From contig JACPAD010000001.1 of NCBI GenBank assembly GCA_016180955.1, forward strand, positions 139,516-178,110: a stretch of DNA of 38,595 nucleotides, in the 5' to 3' direction. The stretch comes from Candidatus Zambryskiibacteriota bacterium. GTDB lineage: Bacteria > Patescibacteriota > Minisyncoccia > Phycocordibacterales > Zambryskibacteraceae. The notes below the pieces were generated by a model, which was given only the letters and a program-made list of their open reading frames with translations, did not search any database and had not been told where the DNA came from. Below are positions 14,878 through 22,230 of the stretch, piece after piece. Each line of letters begins with the position of its first letter. Position 1 is the first letter of the stretch. A program made the translations under genes and the position numbers.

Positions 14878-15389
14878 TATTCAAGAAGCTCTGATTCCTT
14901 CTTCTGATAAAATTCTTCGAGTTTTTTATTTGCTTCCTCAACCGATTTCTGAAGCTCGTTTTTCAGTCTTTTTTGTTCATCCTCTCCCGCACCTTTTTTG
15001 TCGATATCATCCAGAATTTTTTGCCTCTCGTTCCTCACTTTGATACGGGCTTCTTCAAGTCTCTGTTTAGCGAGCTTTAAAAGAGTCTGACGGTTCTCTG
15101 CTGTAAGCTGCGGGAAAGAAATTCTTAAACCCTCGGAGTCAGTAGCCACCGAAACTCCGAGATTAGATTGTCTTACAGCGGAATCAATGGAATTAATGAC
15201 GTTTTTATCCCAAGGCATAATACGGAGCGACCGCGGATCACTTATGGTTATGGTGGCCAGCTGGTTTATAGCCATAGGACTCCCGTAGACTTCAACCTTG
15301 ACGGCGTCAAGAATAGCCGGACTCGCCTGCCCACTTCTTATACCAGAATACTCTTTGCGTAGCCATTCTAAAATTCCGCCATATTGCAT
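14877..15389 (-). CDS. frr: Ribosome recycling factor
   Basis: A 170-residue protein that splits post-termination ribosomes with EF-G. Family blocks are GGILEWLRKEYSGIRSGQASPAILDAVKVEVYGSPMAINQLATITISDPRSLRIMPWDKNVI and, in the second half, LRISFPQLTAENRQTLLKLAKQRLEEARIKVRNERQKILDDID. The length is close to the usual 185; the N-terminal helix starts a few residues late. TATAAT lies six bases before the ATG, indicating a leaderless message. Its stop overlaps the rseP start. Confidence 0.95.
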   Translation of the reverse strand: MQYGGILEWLRKEYSGIRSGQASPAILDAVKVEVYGSPMAINQLATITISDPRSLRIMPWDKNVINSIDSAVRQSNLGVSVATDSEGLRISFPQLTAENRQTLLKLAKQRLEEARIKVRNERQKILDDIDKKGAGEDEQKRLKNELQKSVEEANKKLEEFYQKKESELLE

Positions 15390-15401
15390 GGCTGGATTAT
15401 A
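15390..15401 (-). promoter_or_regulatory. Leaderless promoter of frr
   Basis: A perfect TATAAT (15396-15401, minus strand) is followed by six bases (ccagcc) and then the frr ATG. It sits within the end of the upstream holB-like gene, so frr-rseP can be transcribed separately. Confidence 0.55.
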
Positions 15402-15996
15402 ACACTACTGCCAGATGTTCGAGAATTAACCTCGGCGAGACTCCGCGGTCGTCGCTAAAGAGTCTGGCATGATAAATTTTTTCCGACCTAGTGAGCAGTA
15501 AAAGTTCATCGAGAAAGACTGATATATTTTTTTCTTGCTCTACAAACTTCTTAACGAAACTCAGGCGTTCCTTAAGTGAAAACTTCAAAAACTTCTCTGC
15601 TTCCTTGTTTAAAGCCGGGCTTTGAATATGAACTGCCTGCATGCGGGAACGCAAGGTCGGGATGATAAGCTCTTCTTCTCTTGCCACGAGGAAGAAATGG
15701 GTATCCGGATACGGGTCTTCGAAAGTTTTGAGGAGGGCATTTTGCGCCTGAAGCGTCAGACGCTCCGAGACGATGAGAAAAACTTTCCTTTCCGTAAACG
15801 GCTTGCGCACCGCGGCGACCGAGACTTGCCGCGCTTCATCAACACCGAAAGTTTGTGTTTTAAAGACAAAGAAGTCGGGCGAGCCTGTCAGGGTTTTGCC
15901 ATGTTGGGCAAAAAAAGCATGAAGTTCTTTCTCTGCCGCGTCCGGCGACCCGATGAGAAGATAAGCGTGGCCAAGATTATTGAGACTTTTCAACAT
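15397..15996 (-). CDS. DNA polymerase III delta-prime-like clamp loader subunit
   Basis: A 199-residue AAA+-like protein. HAYLLIGSPDAAEKEL occupies the Walker A position but has no GKT/S, as in non-ATPase clamp-loader subunits. RKVFLIVSERLTLQAQNALLKTFEDPYPDTHFFLVAREEELIIPTLRSRM matches the DnaX/HolB block in which the adaptor sees E-x-x-x-x-x-Q-NALLKxxEEP and the SRC motif (here SRM). Normal delta-prime is about 330 residues, so the C-terminal collar domain is shortened. I chose the ATG at 15996, a 20-bp overlap with the FKBP gene; the ATG at 16080 would add 28 residues of no family likeness. Confidence 0.75.
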   Translation of the reverse strand: MLKSLNNLGHAYLLIGSPDAAEKELHAFFAQHGKTLTGSPDFFVFKTQTFGVDEARQVSVAAVRKPFTERKVFLIVSERLTLQAQNALLKTFEDPYPDTHFFLVAREEELIIPTLRSRMQAVHIQSPALNKEAEKFLKFSLKERLSFVKKFVEQEKNISVFLDELLLLTRSEKIYHARLFSDDRGVSPRLILEHLAVVL

Positions 15997-16444
15997 CGAG
16001 AAGCTCGACTTCAAAGATAAGAGGCGAATTGGCGGGAATGGCCCCGACCGCTTGAGCGCCATAGCCGTAATCCGGAGCAATCTTCAAAACACGCTTGCCA
16101 CCTTCGCGCATACCTAAGAGCCCTTCATCCCAGCCGCGGATGACCTCCCCCACTCCCAAAGTAAAAGTGATGGGAGTATTCCTGTCATAAGAGCTGTCGA
16201 AGACCCGGCCGTTTGCGAGCGTGCCGATGTAGTGGGCGGTAAGCATGTCCCCCGATGTCGCCACAAGACCTGAACCGATGATTAAATCTTGTGTTTGTAC
16301 GCCCGTCTCGGGCAATTGTTCATTTGCCAAATTTTGTTCATTAGAACTGAATAAACTTACCAATGGACCGGAGAAAAACAAGTAGGCCACCACCGCGAGA
16401 GCGGCAAATACCGCGACCCATTTTTTATAGTTCAATTTTTTCAT
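15977..16444 (-). CDS. Membrane-anchored FKBP-type peptidyl-prolyl isomerase
   Basis: A 155-residue protein with an N-terminal membrane helix (WVAVFAALAVVAYLFFSGPLV, about 9-29), a linker and one FKBP domain (about 52-153). Family residues include GDMLTAHYIGTLANGRVFDSSYDRNTPITFTLGVGEVIRGWDEGLLGMREGGKRVLKIAPDYGYG and IPANSPLIFEVELLDV. It would catalyse proline isomerisation in extracytoplasmic proteins. Leads the FKBP-holB-frr-rseP run and is divergent from the LOG gene with a 24-bp gap. Confidence 0.93.
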   Translation of the reverse strand: MKKLNYKKWVAVFAALAVVAYLFFSGPLVSLFSSNEQNLANEQLPETGVQTQDLIIGSGLVATSGDMLTAHYIGTLANGRVFDSSYDRNTPITFTLGVGEVIRGWDEGLLGMREGGKRVLKIAPDYGYGAQAVGAIPANSPLIFEVELLDVEKSQ

Positions 16445-16452
16445 AAGTTTCT

Positions 16453-16470
16453 ATGCTACCATTGTAGCAT
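16453..16470. promoter_or_regulatory. Divergent FKBP/LOG promoter with ATGCTA-N6-TAGCAT dyad
   Basis: ATGCTA (16453-16458) and TAGCAT (16465-16470) form the same 18-bp dyad seen between rnhB and dnaE, again with its right end inside the plus-strand start codon. TACCAT lies six bases before the LOG ATG; TACAAT on the minus strand serves FKBP with a slightly longer leader. Confidence 0.5.
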
Positions 16471-17215
16471 GGAGGAGCTTATCAAAGCCGTCACTCTCTC
16501 TAAAAAAGAGATGCATAAAATCGCCGCCGAGCGGGTAGCCGAAATCGCGCGGGAATTTACGGCTGGCTTCGAGTTCCTCGAGGACTATCCCAAATCAGTA
16601 ACCTTCTTCGGCTCCACGAAGAGTTCGGAAAACGACTCGTACTACCAGAGCGCCCGCGCGCTCTCCGCCCGCCTCGTCAAAGAGCTCGGCTACTCGATAG
16701 TCTCCGGCGGCGGCCCGGGGATAATGGAGGCGGCCGACCGCGGCGCTTACGAGGCGGGCGGTAACTCCTTAGGGCTCCTCATCAAGCTTCCTAACGGTCA
16801 GCCGACCAACCCCTATATAAAGAAAAGTATTTCTTTCTACTACTTCTTCGCCCGCAAAGTTTGCCTCGCTTTCGGCGCCGAGGTCTTCATTTTCTACCCC
16901 GGCGGCTTCGGCACTCTCGATGAATTCTTCGAAATCATCACGCTCATCCAAACTCAAAAGATGGACAGTGTTCCGATAATCTGCGTAGGAAGCGAGTACT
17001 GGAACAAGCTCAAAAGTTTTATGCAGGATGAGTTGCTTAAGAGAGGCTATATCGAGCTTTCCGACATCGGCCTTTTTACCATCACCGACAGCCACGATGA
17101 AATTATCGACATCATTAAAAAAGCGCCAGTCCGCATGGACGTATCGCTCACTGGTCTCGGGGAGCGCGTTCGACGCGAGGATCAAAAATTGAAGCCGGAA
17201 GTTTCTCCCCTTTAA
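16469..17215 (+). CDS. LOG-family nucleotide 5'-monophosphate nucleosidase
   Basis: A 248-residue Rossmann-type protein with both LOG signatures: GGGPGIMEAADRGAYEAGG (substrate and catalytic Arg/Glu region) and YPGGFGTLDEFFE (PGGxGTxxE). Proteins of this family release the base from nucleoside 5'-monophosphates; plant and some bacterial members activate cytokinins, and E. coli PpnN is a relative in purine metabolism. Older databases call them lysine decarboxylase-like, which is misleading. The 3' end overlaps the convergent oxidoreductase gene by 68 bp. The substrate in this organism is unknown. Leaderless start inferred from TACCAT six bases upstream. Confidence 0.88.
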   Translation: MEELIKAVTLSKKEMHKIAAERVAEIAREFTAGFEFLEDYPKSVTFFGSTKSSENDSYYQSARALSARLVKELGYSIVSGGGPGIMEAADRGAYEAGGNSLGLLIKLPNGQPTNPYIKKSISFYYFFARKVCLAFGAEVFIFYPGGFGTLDEFFEIITLIQTQKMDSVPIICVGSEYWNKLKSFMQDELLKRGYIELSDIGLFTITDSHDEIIDIIKKAPVRMDVSLTGLGERVRREDQKLKPEVSPL

Positions 17216-18536
17216 CCAGCCGGGCGATGCGCTCGCCGCCAAAGATGGAGGGCAGGATGCCCACCCCGTTGCATCCTAGGTTGTAGAGAAGAACGGGATT
17301 TTTCGGCTCCGCTCCGATCAAACGCAACTTGTTGTTGGTATAGCCCATTAAGCCGTGCCAAGTGAAAATGTAATCAATTTTCTTATTGGGATCGGTGTCG
17401 TAAATCTCTTTGACAAACTTGTTTATTTCGTCTTTGGCCCACTCGGGATACTCGTGGTCTTTCTCGTATTTGCGGCGGTCATCGAGACTTACGTCCGGAC
17501 CGCCGATTGAGATGAGATTGTGCTTGTTTTCATTGTATTCATACATGCGGCGGGTAAGATAAACGTACGGATTGCCGCTTGAGTCATCGCCTGTTAAACC
17601 TTCGTAGAAATAGCTGATGGCTGTTGGCGGTTTGTTGAGTTCCTCAAGATACCCCGACATGTAGCCGACCACGGCATGGAGCGAGTGATGGAAGCGCGCA
17701 TCGATATCGAGGCCGGACTTATTGAAGATAGTAATGTTGTCGAAGCCGTTGGTGCAGAGGATAACTCTCTCGGCCGTAACTGCATGAGTTTCGGCATCGA
17801 GAATGGCGGAATTTTCATGCAAAGCGGCTTTTGCTATATGGGTGTGTTCATAGACGGCAAATCTTTCTGGATACTTTTCTAGAAGATATTCGGCGACGCG
17901 CTCGGTAAAGAGAGCGGAATTCATCACTCCCTTCTGCTCCGAAACGCAGACGATAAACTCCGGCTTCTTCGTCTCAAGCCGATCAAGAATTTCTGAGTGA
18001 GGCGCTATTTTGAAAAAGCCGCCGTACTTTTTCCCCACTTCTTCCAGAAACTCGGCCTGCTCGGCAATTAAGATTTCTTTTAGCCGGAGGCCGAGTGACT
18101 TTCGCAATACGTTATCCTCGAGAAGCGAGAGCAGATGCTCTTTGCTTGCAAAGCCGAAATGTCCGGTAAAGCGCGACAGAGAAATGTCCAATCCGGCTTC
18201 GGTATACATCGTATCAAGAAGTTCCCACGCATCCTCTTCCATCATCTTCTGCGCCTCTCTAACCATTTCGGGTTTAAATTCTTTTGCCAGATCATGCAAG
18301 GGACGCGAGAGGAAGCTTACAATCTGGCCGGCGTTGTGCCCTGTGGCTCCGTGGCCCAAGAGTCCACCTTCAAGAAGCGCCACCTTCTTATCCGTATCTC
18401 TCAAGATAAAAAAGGCACTAGCTACTCCGGCAATGCCGCCGCCGACGACGGCCACGTCGGTCTCGATGTCTTGAGCAAGTTTGGACGGCTCACGCTCCTT
18501 GTTTAGCTGATGAAGCCAGGGACTATTATTTCGCAT
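17148..18536 (-). CDS. FAD-dependent oxidoreductase of the DAO family
   Basis: A 462-residue flavoprotein. The N-terminal dinucleotide-binding motif is VAVVGGGIAGVASAFFIL, with the second-strand acidic residue in ALLEGG and the DAO block LGHGATGHNAGQIV. The C-terminal part has HGLMGYTNNKLRLIGAEP and LLYNLGCNGVGILPSIFGGERIARLV, the usual DAO end. Relatives oxidise amino acids or other amines; the substrate cannot be read here. I start at the ATG at 18536 (MRNNSPWLHQLNKE); the ORF continues upstream to 18578, but that segment is built from the palindromic element at 18550-18575. Isolated from amino-acid genes; converges on the LOG gene with a 68-bp overlap. Confidence 0.88.
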   Translation of the reverse strand: MRNNSPWLHQLNKEREPSKLAQDIETDVAVVGGGIAGVASAFFILRDTDKKVALLEGGLLGHGATGHNAGQIVSFLSRPLHDLAKEFKPEMVREAQKMMEEDAWELLDTMYTEAGLDISLSRFTGHFGFASKEHLLSLLEDNVLRKSLGLRLKEILIAEQAEFLEEVGKKYGGFFKIAPHSEILDRLETKKPEFIVCVSEQKGVMNSALFTERVAEYLLEKYPERFAVYEHTHIAKAALHENSAILDAETHAVTAERVILCTNGFDNITIFNKSGLDIDARFHHSLHAVVGYMSGYLEELNKPPTAISYFYEGLTGDDSSGNPYVYLTRRMYEYNENKHNLISIGGPDVSLDDRRKYEKDHEYPEWAKDEINKFVKEIYDTDPNKKIDYIFTWHGLMGYTNNKLRLIGAEPKNPVLLYNLGCNGVGILPSIFGGERIARLVKGEKLPASIFDPRVERAPRDQ

Positions 18537-18549
18537 GATACGAATTATA

Positions 18550-18580
18550 CCCCACTTCGCCAAGGCTACGAGGGGCAAGG
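18550..18580. repeat. gaa-loop palindromic element upstream of the oxidoreductase gene
   Basis: On the minus strand CCCC-t-C-gta-GCC-tt-GGC-gaa-G-t-GGGG (18575 to 18550), the same stem-loop plan as in rnhB with 21 of 25 bases identical, and flanking CCTTG as near tRNA-Glu. It sits 14 bases before the oxidoreductase ATG and may be in its leader. Confidence 0.6.
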
Positions 18581-18617
18581 CGAATATGATCGAATGATAC
18601 GAATAAATAAAGCAAAT

Positions 18618-18681
18618 ACATTATAACAATGCTATCGCTTTCTTATAATGTGTTTGTAATTCTTTAATTGTATGATATAAT
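18618..18681 (+). promoter_or_regulatory. SPFH gene promoter with 34-bp inverted repeat
   Basis: ACATTATAA (18618-18626) and TTATAATGT (18643-18651) are perfect 9-bp inverted arms around 16 bases. Next come TTGTAA (18654-18659), a 16-base spacer and a perfect TATAAT (18676-18681). The same arms, the same right half of the spacer and the same distances occur before rpsA (29118-29181). The arms also contain TATAAT themselves, so the repeat could be an operator or an extra promoter; on the minus strand it could serve the oxidoreductase gene. Confidence 0.65.
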
Positions 18682-18731
18682 TTTAAAAGACAACGTTCGT
18701 CACATTTTGCGCCTTGAGCGCGGAGGAGTCT

Positions 18732-19898
18732 ATGGATACTTCGTGGATAATTGCTGTGCTATTTGTCGTTCTTCTTCTCATCTTGGCATACACGCCGGTC
18801 GAGACTGGTCAAATAGGAGCAGGGTTTCTGTTTGGGCGGTTTTGGCGGGTCCTGTACCCCGGTCCCAACTTCGTCATCTGGCCTTTCGAGAAAATAGAAT
18901 ATCACTCAACAGCTACCCACCAGCATGAACTGCCGGATGAGCCCGAGAACATCGACCGAATCAACGACATCCCCGTAGAAGGAAAGAGGCTTCCCTTCCG
19001 TGTTCTTCAAAGCGGGAAGGAGCAAGCATTCTTCTATCGGAAAAAGGAGTTGGTATATCCAACATTCCTCACAGCAAGCGTTTTGGACCAGTGGGAGAGG
19101 GTTCCCTTTTTCGCTCTCAGTGACGCACTTCAAGTAACCATGGCAGATTCTCTGCACGCTCCCCTAACGAGCGAGATTGCTGTGGTTGTCGAGTGGTATC
19201 TGGAAGGTAAAAATTACGATTCCATCGAGAACTTCATCAGGAACGTAACTCCGGAAGCCGGCCGCGATCGAGAAGAGGAAGTCAGAAAGCGTGTCGAGGA
19301 CATGACGGCACAAGTACTTCAGGGATTCCTCGGCCCTGCTACTCTCGGCCACGCGCGTGAAATGTCGCCTCTCTTTAGTGCCATACTAAAGGAAAAGCTG
19401 GAGATTCTGGTCGGAGAGAGGGAGGACCCAGATACCGGCAAGCTAAGCGACAAGCCCTGGGGCATCCACATTCGCGACGCTTACATCAAGAGTATCTCCG
19501 GCGGCCACCGGGTCAACACGGCGCAGGCAAACGCGGCGGCATCACTTAGCCGAAAACAGGAAACCATCAACGACGCGGAGGCCGCTGCTCGCAGCACTAT
19601 TGTTCAAGCCGATGCAACCGCTCACGCAACGCAAGTTCAAGCTGATGCCGCGGCCCACGCAGAGATAAGAAAAGGGCAAGGCGAAGCAGGACGGATTGCT
19701 GCAATGGCAAAAGTGATGAGCGACCCGCATGCCCGTTTCATCGCCACACTCGATGTCGCCGAGCAAGTCCTGCCCCATGCAAAGCCAATCATTATTCAAG
19801 GAGGGGGAGGCATGGGTGAGGTCATCGCGAGCGTTCTCGCTCTTGGTCAGCAGAACTTAACAAATAGCAAGAACGCCGGCACGACAAACAATCCATAG
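18732..19898 (+). CDS. SPFH/band 7 membrane protein
   Basis: A 388-residue protein with one N-terminal membrane helix (WIIAVLFVVLLLILAYTPV), an SPFH (stomatin/prohibitin/flotillin/HflK) domain beginning ETGQIGAGFLFGRFWRVLYPGPNFVIWPFEKIEY and including VTMADSLHAPLTSEIAVVVEWYL, and an Ala-rich helical region (about 265-330, QETINDAEAAARSTIVQADATAHATQ). It ends in IIIQGGGGMGEVIASVLALGQQN. Such proteins form oligomeric membrane cages or scaffolds. The ATG at 18732 is chosen because GGAGGAG precedes it by three bases; an upstream TTG at 18714 has no SD. Own promoter and terminator. Confidence 0.88.
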   Translation: MDTSWIIAVLFVVLLLILAYTPVETGQIGAGFLFGRFWRVLYPGPNFVIWPFEKIEYHSTATHQHELPDEPENIDRINDIPVEGKRLPFRVLQSGKEQAFFYRKKELVYPTFLTASVLDQWERVPFFALSDALQVTMADSLHAPLTSEIAVVVEWYLEGKNYDSIENFIRNVTPEAGRDREEEVRKRVEDMTAQVLQGFLGPATLGHAREMSPLFSAILKEKLEILVGEREDPDTGKLSDKPWGIHIRDAYIKSISGGHRVNTAQANAAASLSRKQETINDAEAAARSTIVQADATAHATQVQADAAAHAEIRKGQGEAGRIAAMAKVMSDPHARFIATLDVAEQVLPHAKPIIIQGGGGMGEVIASVLALGQQNLTNSKNAGTTNNP

Positions 19899-19914
19899 TC
19901 GGCATGGAAACAGG

Positions 19915-19950
19915 GCCGGTTTGCAGCACTACTGCAAACCGGCTTTTCTT
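19915..19950 (+). terminator. Intrinsic terminator of the SPFH gene
   Basis: GCCGGTTTGCAG (19915-19926) and CTGCAAACCGGC (19932-19943) form a 12-bp stem with a five-base loop, followed by TTTTCTT. It begins 17 bases after the stop codon. Confidence 0.85.
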
Positions 19951-19985
19951 ATTGTTTTGTTTGCAGTTACTTTTTTTGTAAAAAT

Positions 19986-20015
19986 TTGACTTTTTAATAT
20001 TAAGTATGGTATAAT
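19986..20015 (+). promoter_or_regulatory. Extended -10 promoter of the 20046-20816 gene
   Basis: TTGACT (19986-19991), an 18-base spacer and a perfect TATAAT (20010-20015) preceded by TGG, an extended -10. The gene's SD, GGAGGA, is at 20035-20040, five bases before the ATG. Confidence 0.75.
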
Positions 20016-20045
20016 AGTAATAGAAACTCTATTTGGAGGAATGGC

Positions 20046-20816
20046 ATGACTGACTTTGTGAGTTGGGCCATCATAGCATTACTTGTCGTCTTGATAGTTT
20101 ACGCGACGAACAAGAAGCTAGGTAGCTCACTAGAGAAACAAAATCGTCAACTACGTAATGTCGCTGCCGCTGGAACGGCCCCCGCTACTACGGTACAGCC
20201 GATTCAACCAGCTCAACCAGTACAACAGGTTCAACCAAGAGCTGCTTCCGCGCAACCACGGAGAAATTCGTGGCTCGGATGGTTAGTGGCGGCAGTAGCC
20301 GTTGCAATGGTAATCGGCCCGGCAATCTGGTTTTTTATCAGAGACCAAGAACCGGCGGCAACTCCAGTTGCCGAAGTGACAGCGCCCGCGCCGCCGAAGG
20401 TCGAAGATCTCTACCCTCGAAGTGTCATGGCTGGCGACGAAGGATGGTCGGAGGTAGTCAAGATTCCCGCCGGCTCCAATGTCATCTGGGACCGGACGGA
20501 GAACGTATCTTACGCGGTCATCACTGACCGCGGGAAGATATACGAGTATCCCCGAGACCCGGACGGAGATACTCGAACGGCCTGCGAGAAGCACATCTGG
20601 ATATCGGAGGCGGTAAAGAGCTTCCGGATCCGGGTACTGGATGCTGTGGATAAAGAGGTGAAGTTCAAACTCACCTACTATCCATACAACGAGGGCGGGC
20701 CGTGCCAAGGGGTAAAGTACAAGCCCCCCACAGCGCCGGCTCCACCTCCGCCAAGAGTAACAACACAAGGCGCCCCGACTCGGGTCGGGGCGCCTTTTTC
20801 TATTGCCGTAATTTAA
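20046..20816 (+). CDS. Unknown membrane protein with Pro/Gln linker
   Basis: A 256-residue protein I do not recognise. It has an N-terminal helix (FVSWAIIALLVVLIVYATN), a Pro/Gln-rich linker (VQPIQPAQPVQQVQPRAA), a second helix (WLGWLVAAVAVAMVIGPAIWFFI) and a domain of about 130 residues with two cysteines (TRTACEKHIW and GGPCQGVKY), rich in beta-prone sequence (EVVKIPAGSNVIWDRTENVSYAVITD). The last 16 codons overlap an intrinsic terminator (20767-20799) that should end the message before the stop codon at 20814. SD, promoter and terminator mark it as a single-gene unit next to the SPFH gene, a possible functional partner. Confidence 0.7.
   Translation: MTDFVSWAIIALLVVLIVYATNKKLGSSLEKQNRQLRNVAAAGTAPATTVQPIQPAQPVQQVQPRAASAQPRRNSWLGWLVAAVAVAMVIGPAIWFFIRDQEPAATPVAEVTAPAPPKVEDLYPRSVMAGDEGWSEVVKIPAGSNVIWDRTENVSYAVITDRGKIYEYPRDPDGDTRTACEKHIWISEAVKSFRIRVLDAVDKEVKFKLTYYPYNEGGPCQGVKYKPPTAPAPPPPRVTTQGAPTRVGAPFSIAVI
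20767..20801 (+). terminator. Intrinsic terminator lying inside the 3' end of the ORF
   Basis: AAGGCGCCCCGAC (20767-20779) and GTCGGGGCGCCTT (20784-20796) make a 13-bp stem with a tcgg loop followed by TTTCT (TTTTT counting the stem end). The in-frame stop codon is at 20814-20816, about 15 bases beyond the T-tract. Confidence 0.85.
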
Positions 20817-20818
20817 CT

Positions 20819-21085
20819 TTAATTGAACGGGTAATGGGAAGGAGTGATGCCGAAGGTGCCGAGTATCAGCCGTATCAGTCCATAAGCGGATATCATGATG
20901 AACATCCCGATGAGGCCGAAGAAAATCTTTTTCTTGCCTTCATCGCGCTTGGTATCCGCTGTCTCCGAAGAGATGAACTGGAATATCCCCCAGAAGAAGA
21001 CAAGGAGAGCTACGGCGAAAGCCAAGATGATAATGGGATTGATAATCACCTTGCCGACATTTCCGAGAAATTCATTGATCGACAT
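20819..21085 (-). CDS. Pilin-like two-span protein (T4SS_pilin family), paralogue 6
   Basis: An 88-residue protein with two membrane spans: IINPIIILAFAVALLVFFWGIFQFI and IFFGLIGMFIMISAYGLIRLIL, separated by a short basic loop (SSETADTKRDEGKKK). The LLVFFWG motif followed by a lysine-rich loop and a second G-x-x-x-x-F-x-M span is the signature of the small VirB2/TrbC-like pilins common in Patescibacteria. No cleavable signal peptide is obvious, unlike its neighbours. It is the last gene of a seven-gene minus-strand run. Confidence 0.75.
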   Translation of the reverse strand: MSINEFLGNVGKVIINPIIILAFAVALLVFFWGIFQFISSETADTKRDEGKKKIFFGLIGMFIMISAYGLIRLILGTFGITPSHYPFN

Positions 21086-21100
21086 CTACCGTAATCGCGG

Positions 21101-21445
21101 TTAGATACCGGGAACTTCAGGTATTTCTATGCTACCTCCTTGCTCAATGTCCAAAGCGTCTCCAATGAAGCCCACAAGCCCCCAGACGGAAACCATCACA
21201 AAGAGAGCCACGAGGCTCCAGATCATTAATCGCTGACCATCTTTTTTCTTAGTTTCATCACCAGCGGAAAGAATGTATTTGACCAAGCCCCAGAAGAAGA
21301 CAAGGAGGGCGATGGCTACGACTACGGGCAGTGCGTTACCGATGAGGTCACCGATGGACTCCAGAAGGGTATCGAGGTTCTCCAAGCCCTGGGCGAAGGC
21401 GATTGCCGGAGCGAAGAGAGATGCGGCAAGAATAACTTTTTTCAT
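21101..21445 (-). CDS. Pilin-like two-span protein (T4SS_pilin family), paralogue 5
   Basis: A 114-residue protein with a signal peptide (MKKVILAASLFAPAIAFAQG, cleavage likely after AFA), a short exposed N-terminal segment, then spans ALPVVVAIALLVFFWGLVKYIL and LMIWSLVALFVMVSVWGLVGFI around a polar loop (SAGDETKKKDGQR). The mature protein would resemble VirB2/TrbC pilins. It ends with an acidic and Pro-rich tail (IEIPEVPGI). A 120-bp gap separates it from the next paralogue upstream, so it may have its own promoter. Confidence 0.8.
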   Translation of the reverse strand: MKKVILAASLFAPAIAFAQGLENLDTLLESIGDLIGNALPVVVAIALLVFFWGLVKYILSAGDETKKKDGQRLMIWSLVALFVMVSVWGLVGFIGDALDIEQGGSIEIPEVPGI

Positions 21446-21565
21446 AATACGAATTTTACGAATTTAATCGAATGATGCGAATAATTAATACCTAGACGGT
21501 ATATTTATATAATACGTCAAGGACAAAGAAACACAATCTAGTTATCCACTGGCTACGGTTAAGGG
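21446..21565. other. Intergenic stretch with CGAAT-type stutter
   Basis: The 120 bp between two pilin genes carry imperfect repeats of an ATnCGAAT unit at 21446-21472, resembling 18536-18605 near the oxidoreductase gene, then AT-rich sequence. On the minus strand TTGACG is followed by TATAAAT, a weak promoter candidate. Confidence 0.4.
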
Positions 21566-21922
21566 TTAAGGGAAAACAGGAATGTCGGGTGGCGTGTCAA
21601 AAATAAATTGACCACCAAAAAGTTCATACTGAATAAAGTAGATTAGCCCCCAGATTGAGACCATCACAAATAGAGCGATAAGTCCCCAGATCATAAGACG
21701 GCGGCCGTCCGCTACCGCCTTCTCGTCGCCGCCAACCTTGAAGATAAACTTGACCAGTCCCCAGAAAAATACTAGGAGAGCGATGCCGGCAATGACTATA
21801 GTTGCGTATCGCACTAAATCCCCCAATTCTTCTATAATGCTCCGAGTGGTGCTAAATTGAGCCGCTACCACTGTTGGGGTTAAGAGAAGTGCTAAGGGCA
21901 GGATTTTAGCCAATTTTTTCAT
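21566..21922 (-). CDS. Pilin-like two-span protein (T4SS_pilin family), paralogue 4
   Basis: A 118-residue protein with a signal peptide (MKKLAKILPLALLLTPTVVAAQ), then IVIAGIALLVFFWGLVKFIF, a polar loop (KVGGDEKAVADGRR) and LMIWGLIALFVMVSIWGLIYFIQ. It is the closest in the window to paralogue 3 (21942-22229), which shares the loop pattern GDEKAxxxGxxLMxWGLIALFxMVSxWG. TATATT lies seven bases before the ATG, so it may also be read from a leaderless start. The tail ends DTPPDIPVFP. Confidence 0.8.
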   Translation of the reverse strand: MKKLAKILPLALLLTPTVVAAQFSTTRSIIEELGDLVRYATIVIAGIALLVFFWGLVKFIFKVGGDEKAVADGRRLMIWGLIALFVMVSIWGLIYFIQYELFGGQFIFDTPPDIPVFP

Positions 21923-21941
21923 ATCTTAAAATATACAACTA

Positions 21942-22229
21942 TTACGGTATTAAGGGAAGTGCAATCGACGGGTCGAAACCGAACTCACTCGATAAGAAGC
22001 GGAGTATCCCCCACACCGACACCATAATAAAAAGTGCGATGAGTCCCCAGACCATTAAGTTCTTGCCTTCCGATATCGCCTTCTCATCCCCGCTCACATT
22101 TAAAATAAACCGAGTAAGCCCCCAGAAGAAGACGAGAAGAGCGAGACCTGCGATGACCGGTACGGTTACTTCTATAATATCAGTAAAGATTCTTATAAGC
22201 GCTTGTAGGTTTGTCGGCTGCGGGGTCAT
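21942..22229 (-). CDS. Pilin-like two-span protein (T4SS_pilin family), paralogue 3
   Basis: A 95-residue protein lacking a signal peptide, with spans VTVPVIAGLALLVFFWGLTRFIL and LMVWGLIALFIMVSVWGILRFL and the loop NVSGDEKAISEGKN. The start is one base after the stop of the upstream paralogue, so translation is likely coupled. Short C-terminal tail ending IALPLIP. Confidence 0.8.
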   Translation of the reverse strand: MTPQPTNLQALIRIFTDIIEVTVPVIAGLALLVFFWGLTRFILNVSGDEKAISEGKNLMVWGLIALFIMVSVWGILRFLSSEFGFDPSIALPLIP

Positions 22230-22230
22230 T

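Noticed and set aside
18618-18651. The inverted repeat as an intrinsic terminator of the oxidoreductase or SPFH gene
   Set aside because: The stem is AT-rich, the loop is 16 bases and it lies upstream of both genes with promoter boxes at fixed distance.
20702-21094. Plus-strand ORF of 130 codons crossing the terminator at 20767
   Set aside because: It runs through an intrinsic terminator and is antisense to a pilin-like gene; no start signals.
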